A stretch of DNA of 64,000 bases from Siccirubricoccus phaeus. Its GTDB lineage: Bacteria; Pseudomonadota; Alphaproteobacteria; Acetobacterales; Acetobacteraceae. Numbering within the stretch: position 1 is the first letter of the stretch; the number at the start of each line of letters is the position of its first letter. The stretch covers positions 62,001-126,000 of the forward strand of contig NZ_SRXO01000007.1 in the NCBI RefSeq assembly GCF_008360935.1. The letters are read 5' to 3'. Shown piece after piece: positions 8,500 to 16,685 of the stretch. The notes under the pieces are model-generated. The model made no database searches and was not told the DNA's origin. It was given only the letters and a program-made list of their open reading frames with translations. The position numbers and the translations under genes were made by a program.

Positions 8500-8810
8500 C
8501 GGTGGCGAGTCTCGCGCATCGGCCTCTCGGCACCGGCCGACGGCTATACGCTGATGGGCGGCACGCCGGGATCGGTGACGATCAACTCGCAACTGATGCA
8601 GCGCCCGCCCTACGACGTGTTGCGCGATTTGGCGCCGGTGGCCTTCGTGGGCGACAGCCCGGGCGTGCTGGTGGTGAACAAGGCGTCGCGCTTCAGAGCG
8701 TCGGCGGATCATCGCCGCCTCGGGGACGACGCGCGGCGGGCTGACCTTTGCCTCTGCCGGCGTCGGCTCCTTCAGCCACCTGGCAGCGGAGCAGGAGATG
8801 TATCCACCTG
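8500..8810 (+). pseudogene. Bug receptor gene remnant, frameshifted and truncated
   Basis: Translated pieces of a Bug-type receptor are visible in different frames. APADGYTLMGGTPG and QRPPYDVLRDLAPVAFVGD are in one frame (about 8530-8690), and LTFASAGVGSFSHLAAEQE is in another (about 8740-8800). These correspond to the middle third of an ordinary Bug protein. The signal peptide and the C-terminal half are absent, and at least one frameshift lies near 8700. It follows the SDR gene immediately and was probably once part of the same operon. The end meets the GntR gene coming from the other strand. Confidence 0.65.
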
Positions 8811-8821
8811 ACCGGCCAGAC

Positions 8822-9514
8822 TCATGCGGGCTGCTCCGGCGTCATGTAGATCTCGGCGATCCCGGTGCGGATGACATCCACGATTTCCTTGTAGCGGCGA
8901 CGCATGACGACGCTGTTGTCCGTCAGGCAGGCCGCGACGTCGCGCCGCCGGAGCAGCCGCGCGAAGCGCAGATGGGCCGTCATGTCGAGCTTCTCGCGCC
9001 GGCGCATATCGATCCAGCGGACGAAGTGGATCCGGCTGTGAATGCTTTCCAGCAGGCGGACGAATTCCGCATTCTGCGTCATGCGCGCGATTCGAAGATG
9101 GAACTCCTCGTCGTGGCGGAGCGCCTCGAGGCTTTTCCCGTTCTCCTGCGTCGGCCGGGACCGGGCGAAGGCCTCGAGCTCCGCGAGCTCCTCGTCGCTC
9201 GCGCGTTCGCAGGCGAGGCGGATGATAGCCTCCTCCAGCGAGGCGCGCACCTCGTAGAGATTGTGGATCTCCTTCGCGTCGAGCATCCGGCCGAAGAAGC
9301 CCCGGCCCGGCACGGTGGTGACGAAGCCTTCCGAGACCAGGCGGTTCAGCGCCTCGCGCAGCGGCGTACGGCTCACCCCCAGCTGCGCCGCGAGCGCGAG
9401 CTCGTTGATCCGTTCGCCGGGCCGGAATTGGTAGGCCATGGCCATGACCTTGATGCGGTCGTAGACGCGGCCGGCGGCGGCCGGGCTCTCGGCCGGTAGT
9501 CTGGCCATCTGCAT
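8822..9514 (-). CDS. GntR family transcriptional regulator, FCD subfamily
   Basis: The 230-residue protein has an N-terminal winged helix (residues about 14-75, INELALAAQLGVSRTPLREAL then LVSEGFV, with the GRGFF wing) and an all-helical FCD effector domain (EVRASLEEAIIRLA, HDEEFHLRIARM, and a C-terminal helix with RRRYKEIVDVI). The frame stays open far upstream, but the ATG at 9514 is preceded by GAGGGGAG and begins where GntR proteins normally begin. FCD regulators usually repress catabolic genes until an organic acid binds. It is divergent from the LLM monooxygenase gene, and the near-palindrome CTGAATACAG between them recurs before the ABC operon, so it probably controls this module. Confidence 0.9.
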   Translation of the reverse strand: MQMARLPAESPAAAGRVYDRIKVMAMAYQFRPGERINELALAAQLGVSRTPLREALNRLVSEGFVTTVPGRGFFGRMLDAKEIHNLYEVRASLEEAIIRLACERASDEELAELEAFARSRPTQENGKSLEALRHDEEFHLRIARMTQNAEFVRLLESIHSRIHFVRWIDMRRREKLDMTAHLRFARLLRRRDVAACLTDNSVVMRRRYKEIVDVIRTGIAEIYMTPEQPA

Positions 9515-9604
9515 GTCGACGCTCCCCTCGGCCCCTTCTCGCCTGCCCGGCCTGTCCCGCGCAGGATGGTCTGCCCGGACTGGCGCCGGAAGTCCATACC
9601 ACAG

Positions 9605-9618
9605 CGCTGAATACAGCG
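9605..9618. promoter_or_regulatory. candidate GntR operator, copy 1
   Basis: The 14 bases CGCTGAATACAGCG form an inverted repeat broken only at two positions flanking the centre. They lie in the 201-base divergent gap between the GntR gene and the LLM monooxygenase gene. The core CTGAATACAG recurs at 11113-11122, upstream of the ABC binding-protein gene. Length, symmetry and position fit an FCD-type GntR operator. Binding is inferred, not shown. Confidence 0.5.
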
Positions 9619-9715
9619 TTGCATTGCGGTTTGGCAGCCTTCTACACTGCCCCGCGGCGGGGCTGGGCCGCTTTGCTGGCCGGCCTTTCGCCAAGGCAGG
9701 AGCACGGAGGCGCGG

Positions 9716-11077
9716 ATGGGTGCGAAGCGGATGATGCGGCTCGGCATGTCGATCCGGGGCCTCGGCTATCACCCCGCGGCCTGGCGCCACCCGGACGTCC
9801 CGGCGAACGGCACCGTCAGCTTCCAACACTACCTGCGCAATGCGCAGACCGCCGAGCGCGGGCTGTGCGACATGGTCTTCTTCGCTGACGGCATCGGCAT
9901 TCGTGAGCATGACGAGCCGCCCGGCGCCCTCGCGCGCTCGGGCTACGAGATCATCGAGATGGAGCCGCTGACGCTGCTGCCGGCCCTGGCAGCGCGGACC
10001 AGCCGCATCGGCCTCGTCGCCACGGCTTCCACCACCTACAACGAGCCCTACCACATCGCCCGCAAATTCGCGACGCTCGACCTCATCAGCGAGGGGCGCG
10101 CGGGATGGAATGTCGTGACCTCCTGGTCCGAGGCGGAGGCGCGCAACTTCAACCGGGAGCAGCATCTGGACTACGCCACGCGCTACGAGCGTGCGGCGGA
10201 GTTTGTCGAGGTCGTGACCGGCCTCTGGGATAGCTGGGAGGAAGGGGCCTTCCTTTATGACAAGGCGGGCGGCCGCTTCTATGACGAGAGCCGCGCCCAT
10301 GTCCTGGACCATCGCGGCAAGCATTTCCAGGTCCGCGGCCCGCTCAACGTCGGCGAAATGCCGCAGGGCCGGCCGGTGCTGTTCCAGGCCGGCGCCTCGG
10401 AGCAGGGGCGGGAGATGGCGGCGGCCACGGCCGATGTCATCTACGCCGCGCATGACACGATGGAGGCGGCGCGCGCCTACTATGCCGATGTGAAGCGGCG
10501 CCTGTCGGCCTATGGCCGAGATTGGGACGATCTGAAGATCATGCCGGCACTACGGCCGATCGTCGGGCGCACGGCGGCCGAGGCGCGGGCGAAATTCGAC
10601 GAGATGCAGGCGCTGCTCGATCCCATGGTGGGGCTGCAGCGGCTCTACGGCACCTTCGGCGACCTGCGCGGCTATGACCTGGACGGGCCGGTGCCGCTGG
10701 ACCGCCTCGGCCCGCAGGAGCTGCGGAGCTTCTCCGAGCGCTGGGTGCGGCTGGTGCGGGAGAAGAACCTCACCATCCGCCAGCTCTACGAGCACCAGGC
10801 CGGGGCCGGCGGCTTCCACCTGATCGGCACCGCCGCGGAGATCGTGGACGTGATGGAAGCGTGGATGGCGGCGGAGGCCTGCGACGGCTTCAACATCACG
10901 CCCTCCATCCTGCCCGGCGGCTGCGACGATTTCGTCGAGCTGATCACGCCGGAGCTGCAGCGCCGCGGCCTGTTCCGCACCGCCTATGAGGGGCGGACGC
11001 TGCGGGAGAATCTCGGCCTCAAGCCGCATGTGAACCGCTACAGCCGGCAGGCGGCGCCGGCGCGGGCCTTTGCCTAA
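9716..11077 (+). CDS. LLM class flavin-dependent monooxygenase (NtaA/SnaA/DszA type)
   Basis: This 453-residue protein belongs to the bacterial luciferase-like family, long subgroup that includes nitrilotriacetate, pristinamycin and dibenzothiophene-sulfone monooxygenases. Supporting stretches are MSIRGLGYHPAAWRHP at the start, DMVFFADGIGIRE, ATASTTYNEPYHIARKFATLD, GRAGWNVVTSWSEAEARNF, and the C-terminal FVELITPELQRRG then YEGRTLRENLGL. Such enzymes use FMNH2 from a separate reductase and oxygen to cleave C-N or C-S bonds. The ATG follows CACGGAGG. It is divergent from the GntR gene and precedes a peptide-type ABC importer; a close paralogue lies at 16686. The substrate is unknown, but import followed by oxidative cleavage is a reasonable reading. 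Confidence 0.9.
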   Translation: MGAKRMMRLGMSIRGLGYHPAAWRHPDVPANGTVSFQHYLRNAQTAERGLCDMVFFADGIGIREHDEPPGALARSGYEIIEMEPLTLLPALAARTSRIGLVATASTTYNEPYHIARKFATLDLISEGRAGWNVVTSWSEAEARNFNREQHLDYATRYERAAEFVEVVTGLWDSWEEGAFLYDKAGGRFYDESRAHVLDHRGKHFQVRGPLNVGEMPQGRPVLFQAGASEQGREMAAATADVIYAAHDTMEAARAYYADVKRRLSAYGRDWDDLKIMPALRPIVGRTAAEARAKFDEMQALLDPMVGLQRLYGTFGDLRGYDLDGPVPLDRLGPQELRSFSERWVRLVREKNLTIRQLYEHQAGAGGFHLIGTAAEIVDVMEAWMAAEACDGFNITPSILPGGCDDFVELITPELQRRGLFRTAYEGRTLRENLGLKPHVNRYSRQAAPARAFA

Positions 11078-11111
11078 GCGGCGCGGCGGGAGGCACAAAC
11101 CGTCCGGCTGC

Positions 11112-11157
11112 CCTGAATACAGGGTTGAATGCAGCGCGGAAACCGGATTGAATGCGG
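11112..11157. promoter_or_regulatory. candidate GntR operator, copy 2, with two related half-matches
   Basis: CCTGAATACAGG (11112-11123) repeats the core of the site at 9605. It is followed by TTGAATGCAG (11125-11134) and TTGAATGCGG (11148-11157), which look like weaker variants of the same word. All three lie in the 162-base gap before the ABC binding-protein gene. The arrangement suggests cooperative binding by the divergent GntR protein and joint control of the monooxygenase and importer. This rests on motif recurrence alone. Confidence 0.45.
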
Positions 11158-11239
11158 GATAAGCAAGCTGCAACGCAGCGCACGGGCCAGTTTCAACAAC
11201 GGGAAAATCCTGTCCCTCCCTGACCCGGAGCGCCTGCCC

Positions 11240-12796
11240 ATGACCTTGTCCCGCCGCACCTTGCTGGGTGGCGCCACCTTGCTCACGGCCGAAGCGGGAG
11301 GGCTGCGTCCCTTCGCGGCGATGGCCCAACCCGGCGCTGCCCCGCTGCGCGCGGCGATGACCGGCTTCACGACGATCAACACGCTCGATCCTGGCAAGGC
11401 GGCGATTAATCCCGAATTCTATATCATCTGGGGCGTCTTCAACACGCTGGTGAAGTTCGACGCCAAGATGAACGTGGTGGGCGACTTGGCGGAATCCTGG
11501 ACCAACCCCGATGCCACCACCTGGGAGTTCAAGCTGCGCCAGGGCGTCCACTTCCACGACGGCAGCGAGCTGACCGCCGAGGACGTGGTCTTCACCTTCC
11601 AGCGCATCGCCGACGAGAAATTCGGCTCGCCGGTGCGGCGCAAGATGGCGCCCCTCGTCAGCGTCGAGGCGGTCGATGCGCATACCGTGCGGATGAAGAC
11701 CGACAAGCCCTTCGCGCCGCTGCTGACCTACCTGACCAACACCCGCACCAGCACGCAGATCGTCTGCAAGAAGGCCGTGCTGGCCATGGGCGACGAGCAG
11801 TATGGCCGCACCCCGGTCGGCTCCGGCCCCTGGAAGCTGACGGAGTGGCGGCCGAACGAGAAGCTGAGCTTCGCCGCCCACACCGAGTATTTCGAGCGGG
11901 GGTTGCCGAAAGCCCCGGCGCTGGAGGTGATGCTGATCCGCGACGACAGCAGCGCCATCAACGCGCTGGCCGCCGGCGGGCTGCACTTCGTCAACGCCGT
12001 CCCCTACGGGGATACCGAGCGGGTGAAGCGCATGGCCTCGGTGGCGTTCTCCTCCATGCCCGGCCTCAATGCCCGCTTCGCCCAGTTCAACATCCAGCGC
12101 CCGCCCTTCGACGACGTGCATTTCCGCCGCGCCGTCTCGATGTCCATCAACCGGCAGGCCTTCGTGCAGGCGGTGGTGTTCGGCCAGGCGGTGCCCTCCC
12201 AGGGCTATATCCCGCAGGCGATAAGCTGGGCCTATGACAGGGAGCCGCGCCCCTACGCTCAGTACAACCCGCAGGCGGCGAAGGCGGAACTGGCCAAGTC
12301 CAGATACGGCGCGGATGTCGAGGTGGTGGTCTATGGCATGCCGGATGCCTGGTGGAAGCGGATGTCCGAGGTTTTCGTGGACATGGTGAACCGCACGCTG
12401 GGCACCAAATTCCGCGTCGAGTTCATGGACAGCCGCACCCATTTCCAGCGCTGGATGGCCAATGACGGCCAGTGCTGGCCGAATGGCTGGATCGCGCTGT
12501 GCGACCCGGACGAATACCTGTTCGACTGCTTCCACAGCACCGGCTGGCGCAATTTCAGCAAGTACAGCAACCCGCAGGTGGACAGCCTGCTGGAGCAGGC
12601 GCGGCAGGAGCTGGACCGCGAGGCGAAGGGCGGTCCGCTCTACATGCAGGCGGAGCGGCTGATCGCCGAGGACTGCCCCAGCGTGTTCCTGATGAACACC
12701 TACTCCAACAGCGCGGTGCTGAAGCGGGTGACCGGCTTCGACCATACACCCTTCGACGGGTTCGGGGCGCAGCTCGCGCCGATGACGGTCGGCTAG
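11240..12796 (+). CDS. ABC transporter substrate-binding protein, family 5 (peptide/nickel type)
   Basis: The 518-residue protein starts with a likely Tat signal (MTLSRRTLLGGATLL, twin arginine at residues 5-6, cleavage near AMAQPG). The mature part has the family 5 order: NTLDPGKAAINPEFYIIWGVFNTLV, LAESWTNPDATTWEFKLRQG, VHFHDGSELTAEDVVFTF, and LNARFAQFNIQRPPFDDVHF around residue 275. The ATG at 11240 was chosen because the signal begins there. It is the first gene of a five-gene ABC operon. Family 5 proteins bind peptides, nickel chelates, glutathione or opines; with monooxygenases on both sides, an aminopolycarboxylate-like or other N-containing ligand is possible but unproved. Confidence 0.9.
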   Translation: MTLSRRTLLGGATLLTAEAGGLRPFAAMAQPGAAPLRAAMTGFTTINTLDPGKAAINPEFYIIWGVFNTLVKFDAKMNVVGDLAESWTNPDATTWEFKLRQGVHFHDGSELTAEDVVFTFQRIADEKFGSPVRRKMAPLVSVEAVDAHTVRMKTDKPFAPLLTYLTNTRTSTQIVCKKAVLAMGDEQYGRTPVGSGPWKLTEWRPNEKLSFAAHTEYFERGLPKAPALEVMLIRDDSSAINALAAGGLHFVNAVPYGDTERVKRMASVAFSSMPGLNARFAQFNIQRPPFDDVHFRRAVSMSINRQAFVQAVVFGQAVPSQGYIPQAISWAYDREPRPYAQYNPQAAKAELAKSRYGADVEVVVYGMPDAWWKRMSEVFVDMVNRTLGTKFRVEFMDSRTHFQRWMANDGQCWPNGWIALCDPDEYLFDCFHSTGWRNFSKYSNPQVDSLLEQARQELDREAKGGPLYMQAERLIAEDCPSVFLMNTYSNSAVLKRVTGFDHTPFDGFGAQLAPMTVG

Positions 12797-12869
12797 AGCG
12801 CATGGCGTCGTTCGATCAACGGCGGGGGGCTGCGGCGCCTCGCCGCGGCGTCCCCGCGCCTGGGCGCTG

Positions 12870-13823
12870 ATGCGCGTCCTGACCTGGCTGCTGCTCCGGG
12901 CGGGCAGCGCGGCCTTCATGCTGCTGCTGGGCTCGCTGGTCGTGTTCCTGCTGATGCATGCGGTGCCGGGCGACGCGGCGCTGGCCGCCCTGGGCGATCA
13001 GGCGAGCCCGGACGCCATCGCCGATTTCCGCCGGCTGCACCATCTGGACGATCCGCTGGCGATGCAGTTCCTCGCCTGGCTGCGCGGGGCGCTGCGCGGC
13101 GATCTCGGTACCTCGATCTCGCTGGCGGGGGGCTTCTCCACCGCGTCGCTGATCGCCGGCTCGCTGCCCAATACGCTTTTCATCGGCGCCTACGCGCTGC
13201 TCCTCGCCCTGGCAATCTCGATCACCGCCGGCAGCATCGCCGCCAGCCGCCATGGCCGGGTGGAGGACGTGCTGGCCACTTCCGGCGCCATCGTCACCAT
13301 TTCCATGCCCGATTTCTGGCTGGGCTATGTGCTGGTGCTGCTGTTCAGCCTGGAGCTGGGCTGGTTCCCCGCCTATGGCTTCACCCGCCCTGGGGAATCC
13401 TTCCTCGGCGCGCTGCACAGCGGCTTCCTGCCGGCGCTCGCCATTGCGGTGCCGATGGCCGGTATCTTCTCCCGCATGCTGCGCGCGACGCTGCTGGAAA
13501 CCTTCCGCCGCGCCTATGTCACCTCCGCCCGGGTCATGGGCTTCGGCCGGGCCTTCGTCTTCTGGCACTATGTGTTCCGCAACGCGCTGATTCCCTATGT
13601 CACCGCCATCGGGCTGCAGGCGCGCTACCTGCTGGGCGGCGTGGTGGTGGTGGAGCGGGTGTTCGGCGTGCCGGGCATCGGCTCGGTGATGGTGGACGGC
13701 GCCTTCGCCCGCGACATCAGCGTGGTGCAGGGCTGCGCCGTGGTGTTCCTGCTGATCGTGATCCTGGTCAATTTGCTGGTCGACCTGCTGTGCGGGCTGC
13801 TCGACCCGAGGACGGCGGCATGA
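12870..13823 (+). CDS. ABC transporter permease, DppB/OppB-like
   Basis: The 317-residue protein has the N-terminal membrane anchor and motif of OppB-type permeases (VVFLLMHAVPGDAALAALG, later RRLHHLDDPLAMQFLAWL and GDLGTSI). About six hydrophobic segments follow, and the EAA-type loop contains TSARVMGFGRAFVFWHYVFRNALIP. It would form one half of the membrane channel with the next permease. It lies 73 bases after the binding-protein gene and overlaps the next gene by ATGA, so production of the two permeases is coupled. Confidence 0.9.
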   Translation: MRVLTWLLLRAGSAAFMLLLGSLVVFLLMHAVPGDAALAALGDQASPDAIADFRRLHHLDDPLAMQFLAWLRGALRGDLGTSISLAGGFSTASLIAGSLPNTLFIGAYALLLALAISITAGSIAASRHGRVEDVLATSGAIVTISMPDFWLGYVLVLLFSLELGWFPAYGFTRPGESFLGALHSGFLPALAIAVPMAGIFSRMLRATLLETFRRAYVTSARVMGFGRAFVFWHYVFRNALIPYVTAIGLQARYLLGGVVVVERVFGVPGIGSVMVDGAFARDISVVQGCAVVFLLIVILVNLLVDLLCGLLDPRTAA

Positions 13824-14689
13824 GCGCCGCCGCCGCCATCCCCCGTTCCGCCCGCCGGCGCGGCCCGCTGGGCGTGCTGGCGCGCAACCGCGTCGCCCAG
13901 TGCGGCGCCTTCATCCTCGTCTCCACCCTGCTGCTGATCGCGGGCATCGTCCTGTTCTCGCCCTACGACCCGAACGACAAGGACTACATGGCGATCCTGC
14001 AGCCGCCCTCGCTCGAGCACCCCTTCGGCACCGATTCCTTCGGCCAGGATGTGCTGACCCGCGTGGCGCATGGGGCACGGATCTCGCTGCTGGTCAGCGT
14101 CGGCGGGCTGGTGCTGGGCGGCCTGGCCGGGACCGTGCTCGGCATGACCGCCGGCTATCGTGGCGGCTGGCTGGACGCCGTCATCACCCGCATCGTCGAG
14201 CTGCTCTACTCCTTCCCCACCTATGTGCTTGCCCTCTGCCTGATGCTGCTGCTGGGCTATGGCGCCTCCAGCGTGGCGCTGGCGATCGGCCTGGTCTACG
14301 TGCCGAATTTCGCCCGCCTGGCGCGCAGCATGACGGCGCAGGCGAAGGCGGAGAATTACGTCACCGCCGCCCGGCTGATGGGCCAGTCCGCGCCGCGCAT
14401 CCTGGCGCGGGAGATCCTGCCGAACATCGCCGCGCCCCTGCTGGTGCAATTCTCCGCCGGCCTCGGCTTCGGCATCATCATGGAGGCGGGCTTAAGCTTC
14501 GTCGGCCTTGGCGTGCAGCCGCCGACGCCCTCCCTCGGCGTGATGATGGCGGACGGCAAGGACTACTTCCAGAACGGCCCTTGGGTGCTGACCCTGACCG
14601 GCCTCTCGGTCGCCTGGATCATCCTCGGCCTCAACCTGCTGGGCGACGGGCTGCGCGACGCGCTCGACCCGCGGCTGCGGGACCGATGA
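13820..14689 (+). CDS. ABC transporter permease, DppC/OppC-like
   Basis: The 289-residue protein starts at the ATG overlapping the stop of the preceding permease gene; the ten codons readable further upstream lie inside that gene and are rejected. Family signs are an N-terminal segment followed by PPSLEHPFGTDSFGQDVLTR, the GARISLLVSVGG stretch, and the EAA loop YVTAARLMGQSAPRILAREILPN. The C-terminal part has SFVGLGVQPPTPSLGVMM and a last membrane helix ahead of LLGDGLRDALDPR. It pairs with the upstream DppB-like protein to form the channel of the importer. Confidence 0.9.
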   Translation: MSAAAAIPRSARRRGPLGVLARNRVAQCGAFILVSTLLLIAGIVLFSPYDPNDKDYMAILQPPSLEHPFGTDSFGQDVLTRVAHGARISLLVSVGGLVLGGLAGTVLGMTAGYRGGWLDAVITRIVELLYSFPTYVLALCLMLLLGYGASSVALAIGLVYVPNFARLARSMTAQAKAENYVTAARLMGQSAPRILAREILPNIAAPLLVQFSAGLGFGIIMEAGLSFVGLGVQPPTPSLGVMMADGKDYFQNGPWVLTLTGLSVAWIILGLNLLGDGLRDALDPRLRDR

Positions 14690-14753
14690 GCATGGTACAG
14701 CCTGCAGGCGGGCGGCTTGCGGCTCCTGCCGCCGCCCGGAACGGGGCCGGCGC

Positions 14754-15710
14754 ATGACCGGGCTCGCCCTCGAAATCCGCGGCCTCGACCTCATGCTCGA
14801 TCCGCTCGGCCGCCGCCTGCACGTCGTCCGCAGCCTGGACCTGGAGCTGCGCCGCGGCGAGGTGCTCGGCCTGATCGGCGAGAGCGGTTCGGGCAAGACG
14901 ATGACCGGCCTCTCCCTGCTGCGGCTGGAGCCGGAGGGGGCGCGCCTCACCGCAGAAATCATGCGCGCCGGCGAGGCCGATCTGCTGCAGTCGGAGGAGG
15001 CCGAGCTGCGCGCGCTGCGCGGCCGCGCCGTCGGCATGATCTTCCAGGACCCGGTCGGGGCCTTCAACCCCGCCAAGCGCATCGCCTGGCATGCGCGGCA
15101 GGTGCTGGTCCGCCGGGGCATCGCCGACTGGCGCCCGGCCGCCGAGCGCCTGCTCGCCGAGGTGGACATCGCCGACACCGCCCGCGTGCTCGGCGCCTAT
15201 CCGCACCAGCTCAGCGGCGGCATGCTGCAGCGGACGCTGATCGCGCTGGTGCTGGCCGCCAACCCCGCCGTGGTGGTCGCCGACGAGCCCACCACCAACC
15301 TCGACAACATCGTGGAGCAGCAGATCCTCCGCCTGTTCCGCCGCCTGCGTCAGACCGAGGACGCCGCCTTCCTCTTCATCACCCACGACATGACGGTGGC
15401 CGCCAGCCTGTGCGACCGCATCGCCGTCATGTATGCCGGCGAGGTGGTCGAGATCGGCACCACGGCGCAGCTCTTCGAGGACCCGCTGCACCCCTACACG
15501 GCCGCCCTGATCGCGACTGCCCGCGCGCTGGAAGGCGAGGCCGAACGCCTGCCCGAATTGCCGGGCGAGCCGCCCTCGATCGCCGAGCCCCGCACCGGCT
15601 GCGCCTTTGCCAGCCGCTGCGCGCGTCGCCTGGAAGGCTGCACCCTGGCCCCAGTACCGATGATTCCCCTTGAGGGAGGGCGCCGCGTGCGCTGCCTCCT
15701 GCATGGCTGA
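14754..15710 (+). CDS. ABC transporter ATP-binding protein, DppD/OppD-like
   Basis: The 318-residue ATPase has Walker A GESGSGKT (residues about 42-49), Q-loop MIFQDPVGAFNP, signature LSGGMLQR, Walker B VVVADEPT and the switch histidine in LFITHDM. After the ATPase core comes the peptide-importer C-terminal extension with its cysteine pattern (GCAFASRCARRLEGC). The D-loop reads LDNIVEQQ instead of the common LDVTVQAQ, a mild variation. It overlaps the next ATPase gene by 8 bases. Together they energise the importer whose other parts lie just upstream. Confidence 0.92.
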   Translation: MTGLALEIRGLDLMLDPLGRRLHVVRSLDLELRRGEVLGLIGESGSGKTMTGLSLLRLEPEGARLTAEIMRAGEADLLQSEEAELRALRGRAVGMIFQDPVGAFNPAKRIAWHARQVLVRRGIADWRPAAERLLAEVDIADTARVLGAYPHQLSGGMLQRTLIALVLAANPAVVVADEPTTNLDNIVEQQILRLFRRLRQTEDAAFLFITHDMTVAASLCDRIAVMYAGEVVEIGTTAQLFEDPLHPYTAALIATARALEGEAERLPELPGEPPSIAEPRTGCAFASRCARRLEGCTLAPVPMIPLEGGRRVRCLLHG

Positions 15711-16656
15711 GGCCCCCCTGGTGGATGTGCAGGACGTTTCCGTCCGCTTCCGCCGCCGCCGCAGCGGGCTGGGCGGCCTGTTCGGCCCGCCCCCCAGCTT
15801 CCGGGCCGTGGCCGGGGCGACCCTGACGGTGGCGCGACGCGAAGTGGTGGGCCTGGTCGGCGAATCCGGCAGCGGGAAGACCACGCTGGGCCGCACCATC
15901 CTGCGCCTGGTCGAGCCATCCGAGGGCGCCATCCTGTTCCAGGGCGAGCCCATCACCCATCTCCGGGAACGGGCGCTGCGCCGAATCTGGGGGCGGATGG
16001 CGCTGGTGTTCCAGGACCCGCTCTCCTCGCTCAACCCGCGCCATTCCATCGGCGCGGCGCTGGCCGCCCCCCTCGCGCTTTCCGGCACGCCGAAATCCGA
16101 GCAGCAGGACCGCGTCGCCGCCGCGCTGCAGCGGGTGCGCCTGCCACGCGAGGCGGCGGAGCGCTTCCCGCACGAGCTCTCCGGCGGGCAGTTGCAGCGC
16201 GCGGCCCTCGCCCGGGCGCTGATGCGCGACCCCGTCTTCATCGTGGCCGACGAGGCGGTCTCCAAGCTGGACGTCTCGGTCCGCTCGCAGATCCTCAACC
16301 TGTTCAAGGATATCCAGCAGGAGCTGGAGACCTCCTTCCTCTTCATCACCCATGATTTGCACGTCGCCCGCTTCCTGTGCGACCGCGTCGCGGTGATGTT
16401 CTTCGGCCGCATCGTCGAGGTGGCGCCGGCGGCCGAGCTGTTCCGCACGCCGCGCCACCCCTACACGCGTGCCCTGCTGGCGACGCTGGACGAGGCCGGC
16501 GAGCGGGCCGGCCAGCGCAGCGCCGTCGACCAGGAGGCGCCGGGCTGCATCTACCGCGCCCAGTGCCCACGCCGGATCGGGCGCTGCGACGAAGCTCACC
16601 CGCCCACGCTGATGACCGCCCCCGGCCACGCCCTCGCCTGCCACAACCCGGGGTGA
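15703..16656 (+). CDS. ABC transporter ATP-binding protein, DppF/OppF-like
   Basis: This 317-residue ATPase starts at the ATG inside the end of the preceding gene (MAEAPLVDVQDVSVRF); eleven further codons readable upstream are unlikely. It has a short insertion before the first strand as in OppF proteins, Walker A GESGSGKTTLG, Q-loop LVFQDPLSSLNPRHS, signature LSGGQLQRAALARAL, Walker B FIVADEAV and FITHDLH. The usual DEPVSALD is DEAVSKLD here. The C-terminal cysteine segment (GCIYRAQCPRRIGRC) is present. It is the last gene of the ABC operon and is followed 29 bases later by the second LLM monooxygenase. Confidence 0.92.
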   Translation: MAEAPLVDVQDVSVRFRRRRSGLGGLFGPPPSFRAVAGATLTVARREVVGLVGESGSGKTTLGRTILRLVEPSEGAILFQGEPITHLRERALRRIWGRMALVFQDPLSSLNPRHSIGAALAAPLALSGTPKSEQQDRVAAALQRVRLPREAAERFPHELSGGQLQRAALARALMRDPVFIVADEAVSKLDVSVRSQILNLFKDIQQELETSFLFITHDLHVARFLCDRVAVMFFGRIVEVAPAAELFRTPRHPYTRALLATLDEAGERAGQRSAVDQEAPGCIYRAQCPRRIGRCDEAHPPTLMTAPGHALACHNPG

Positions 16657-16685
16657 CCGGCGCCGCACGCATCAGGAGTTCGGAC

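Noticed and set aside
9515-10453. N-terminal extension of the GntR gene to 10453
   Set aside because: It would lie antisense within the monooxygenase gene; the ATG at 9514 has a good ribosome site and gives normal length.
10550-12919. Minus-strand frame of 789 codons opposite the monooxygenase and binding protein
   Set aside because: No motif, His/Arg/Gly-rich repeats of codon shadows, and opposite two clear genes.
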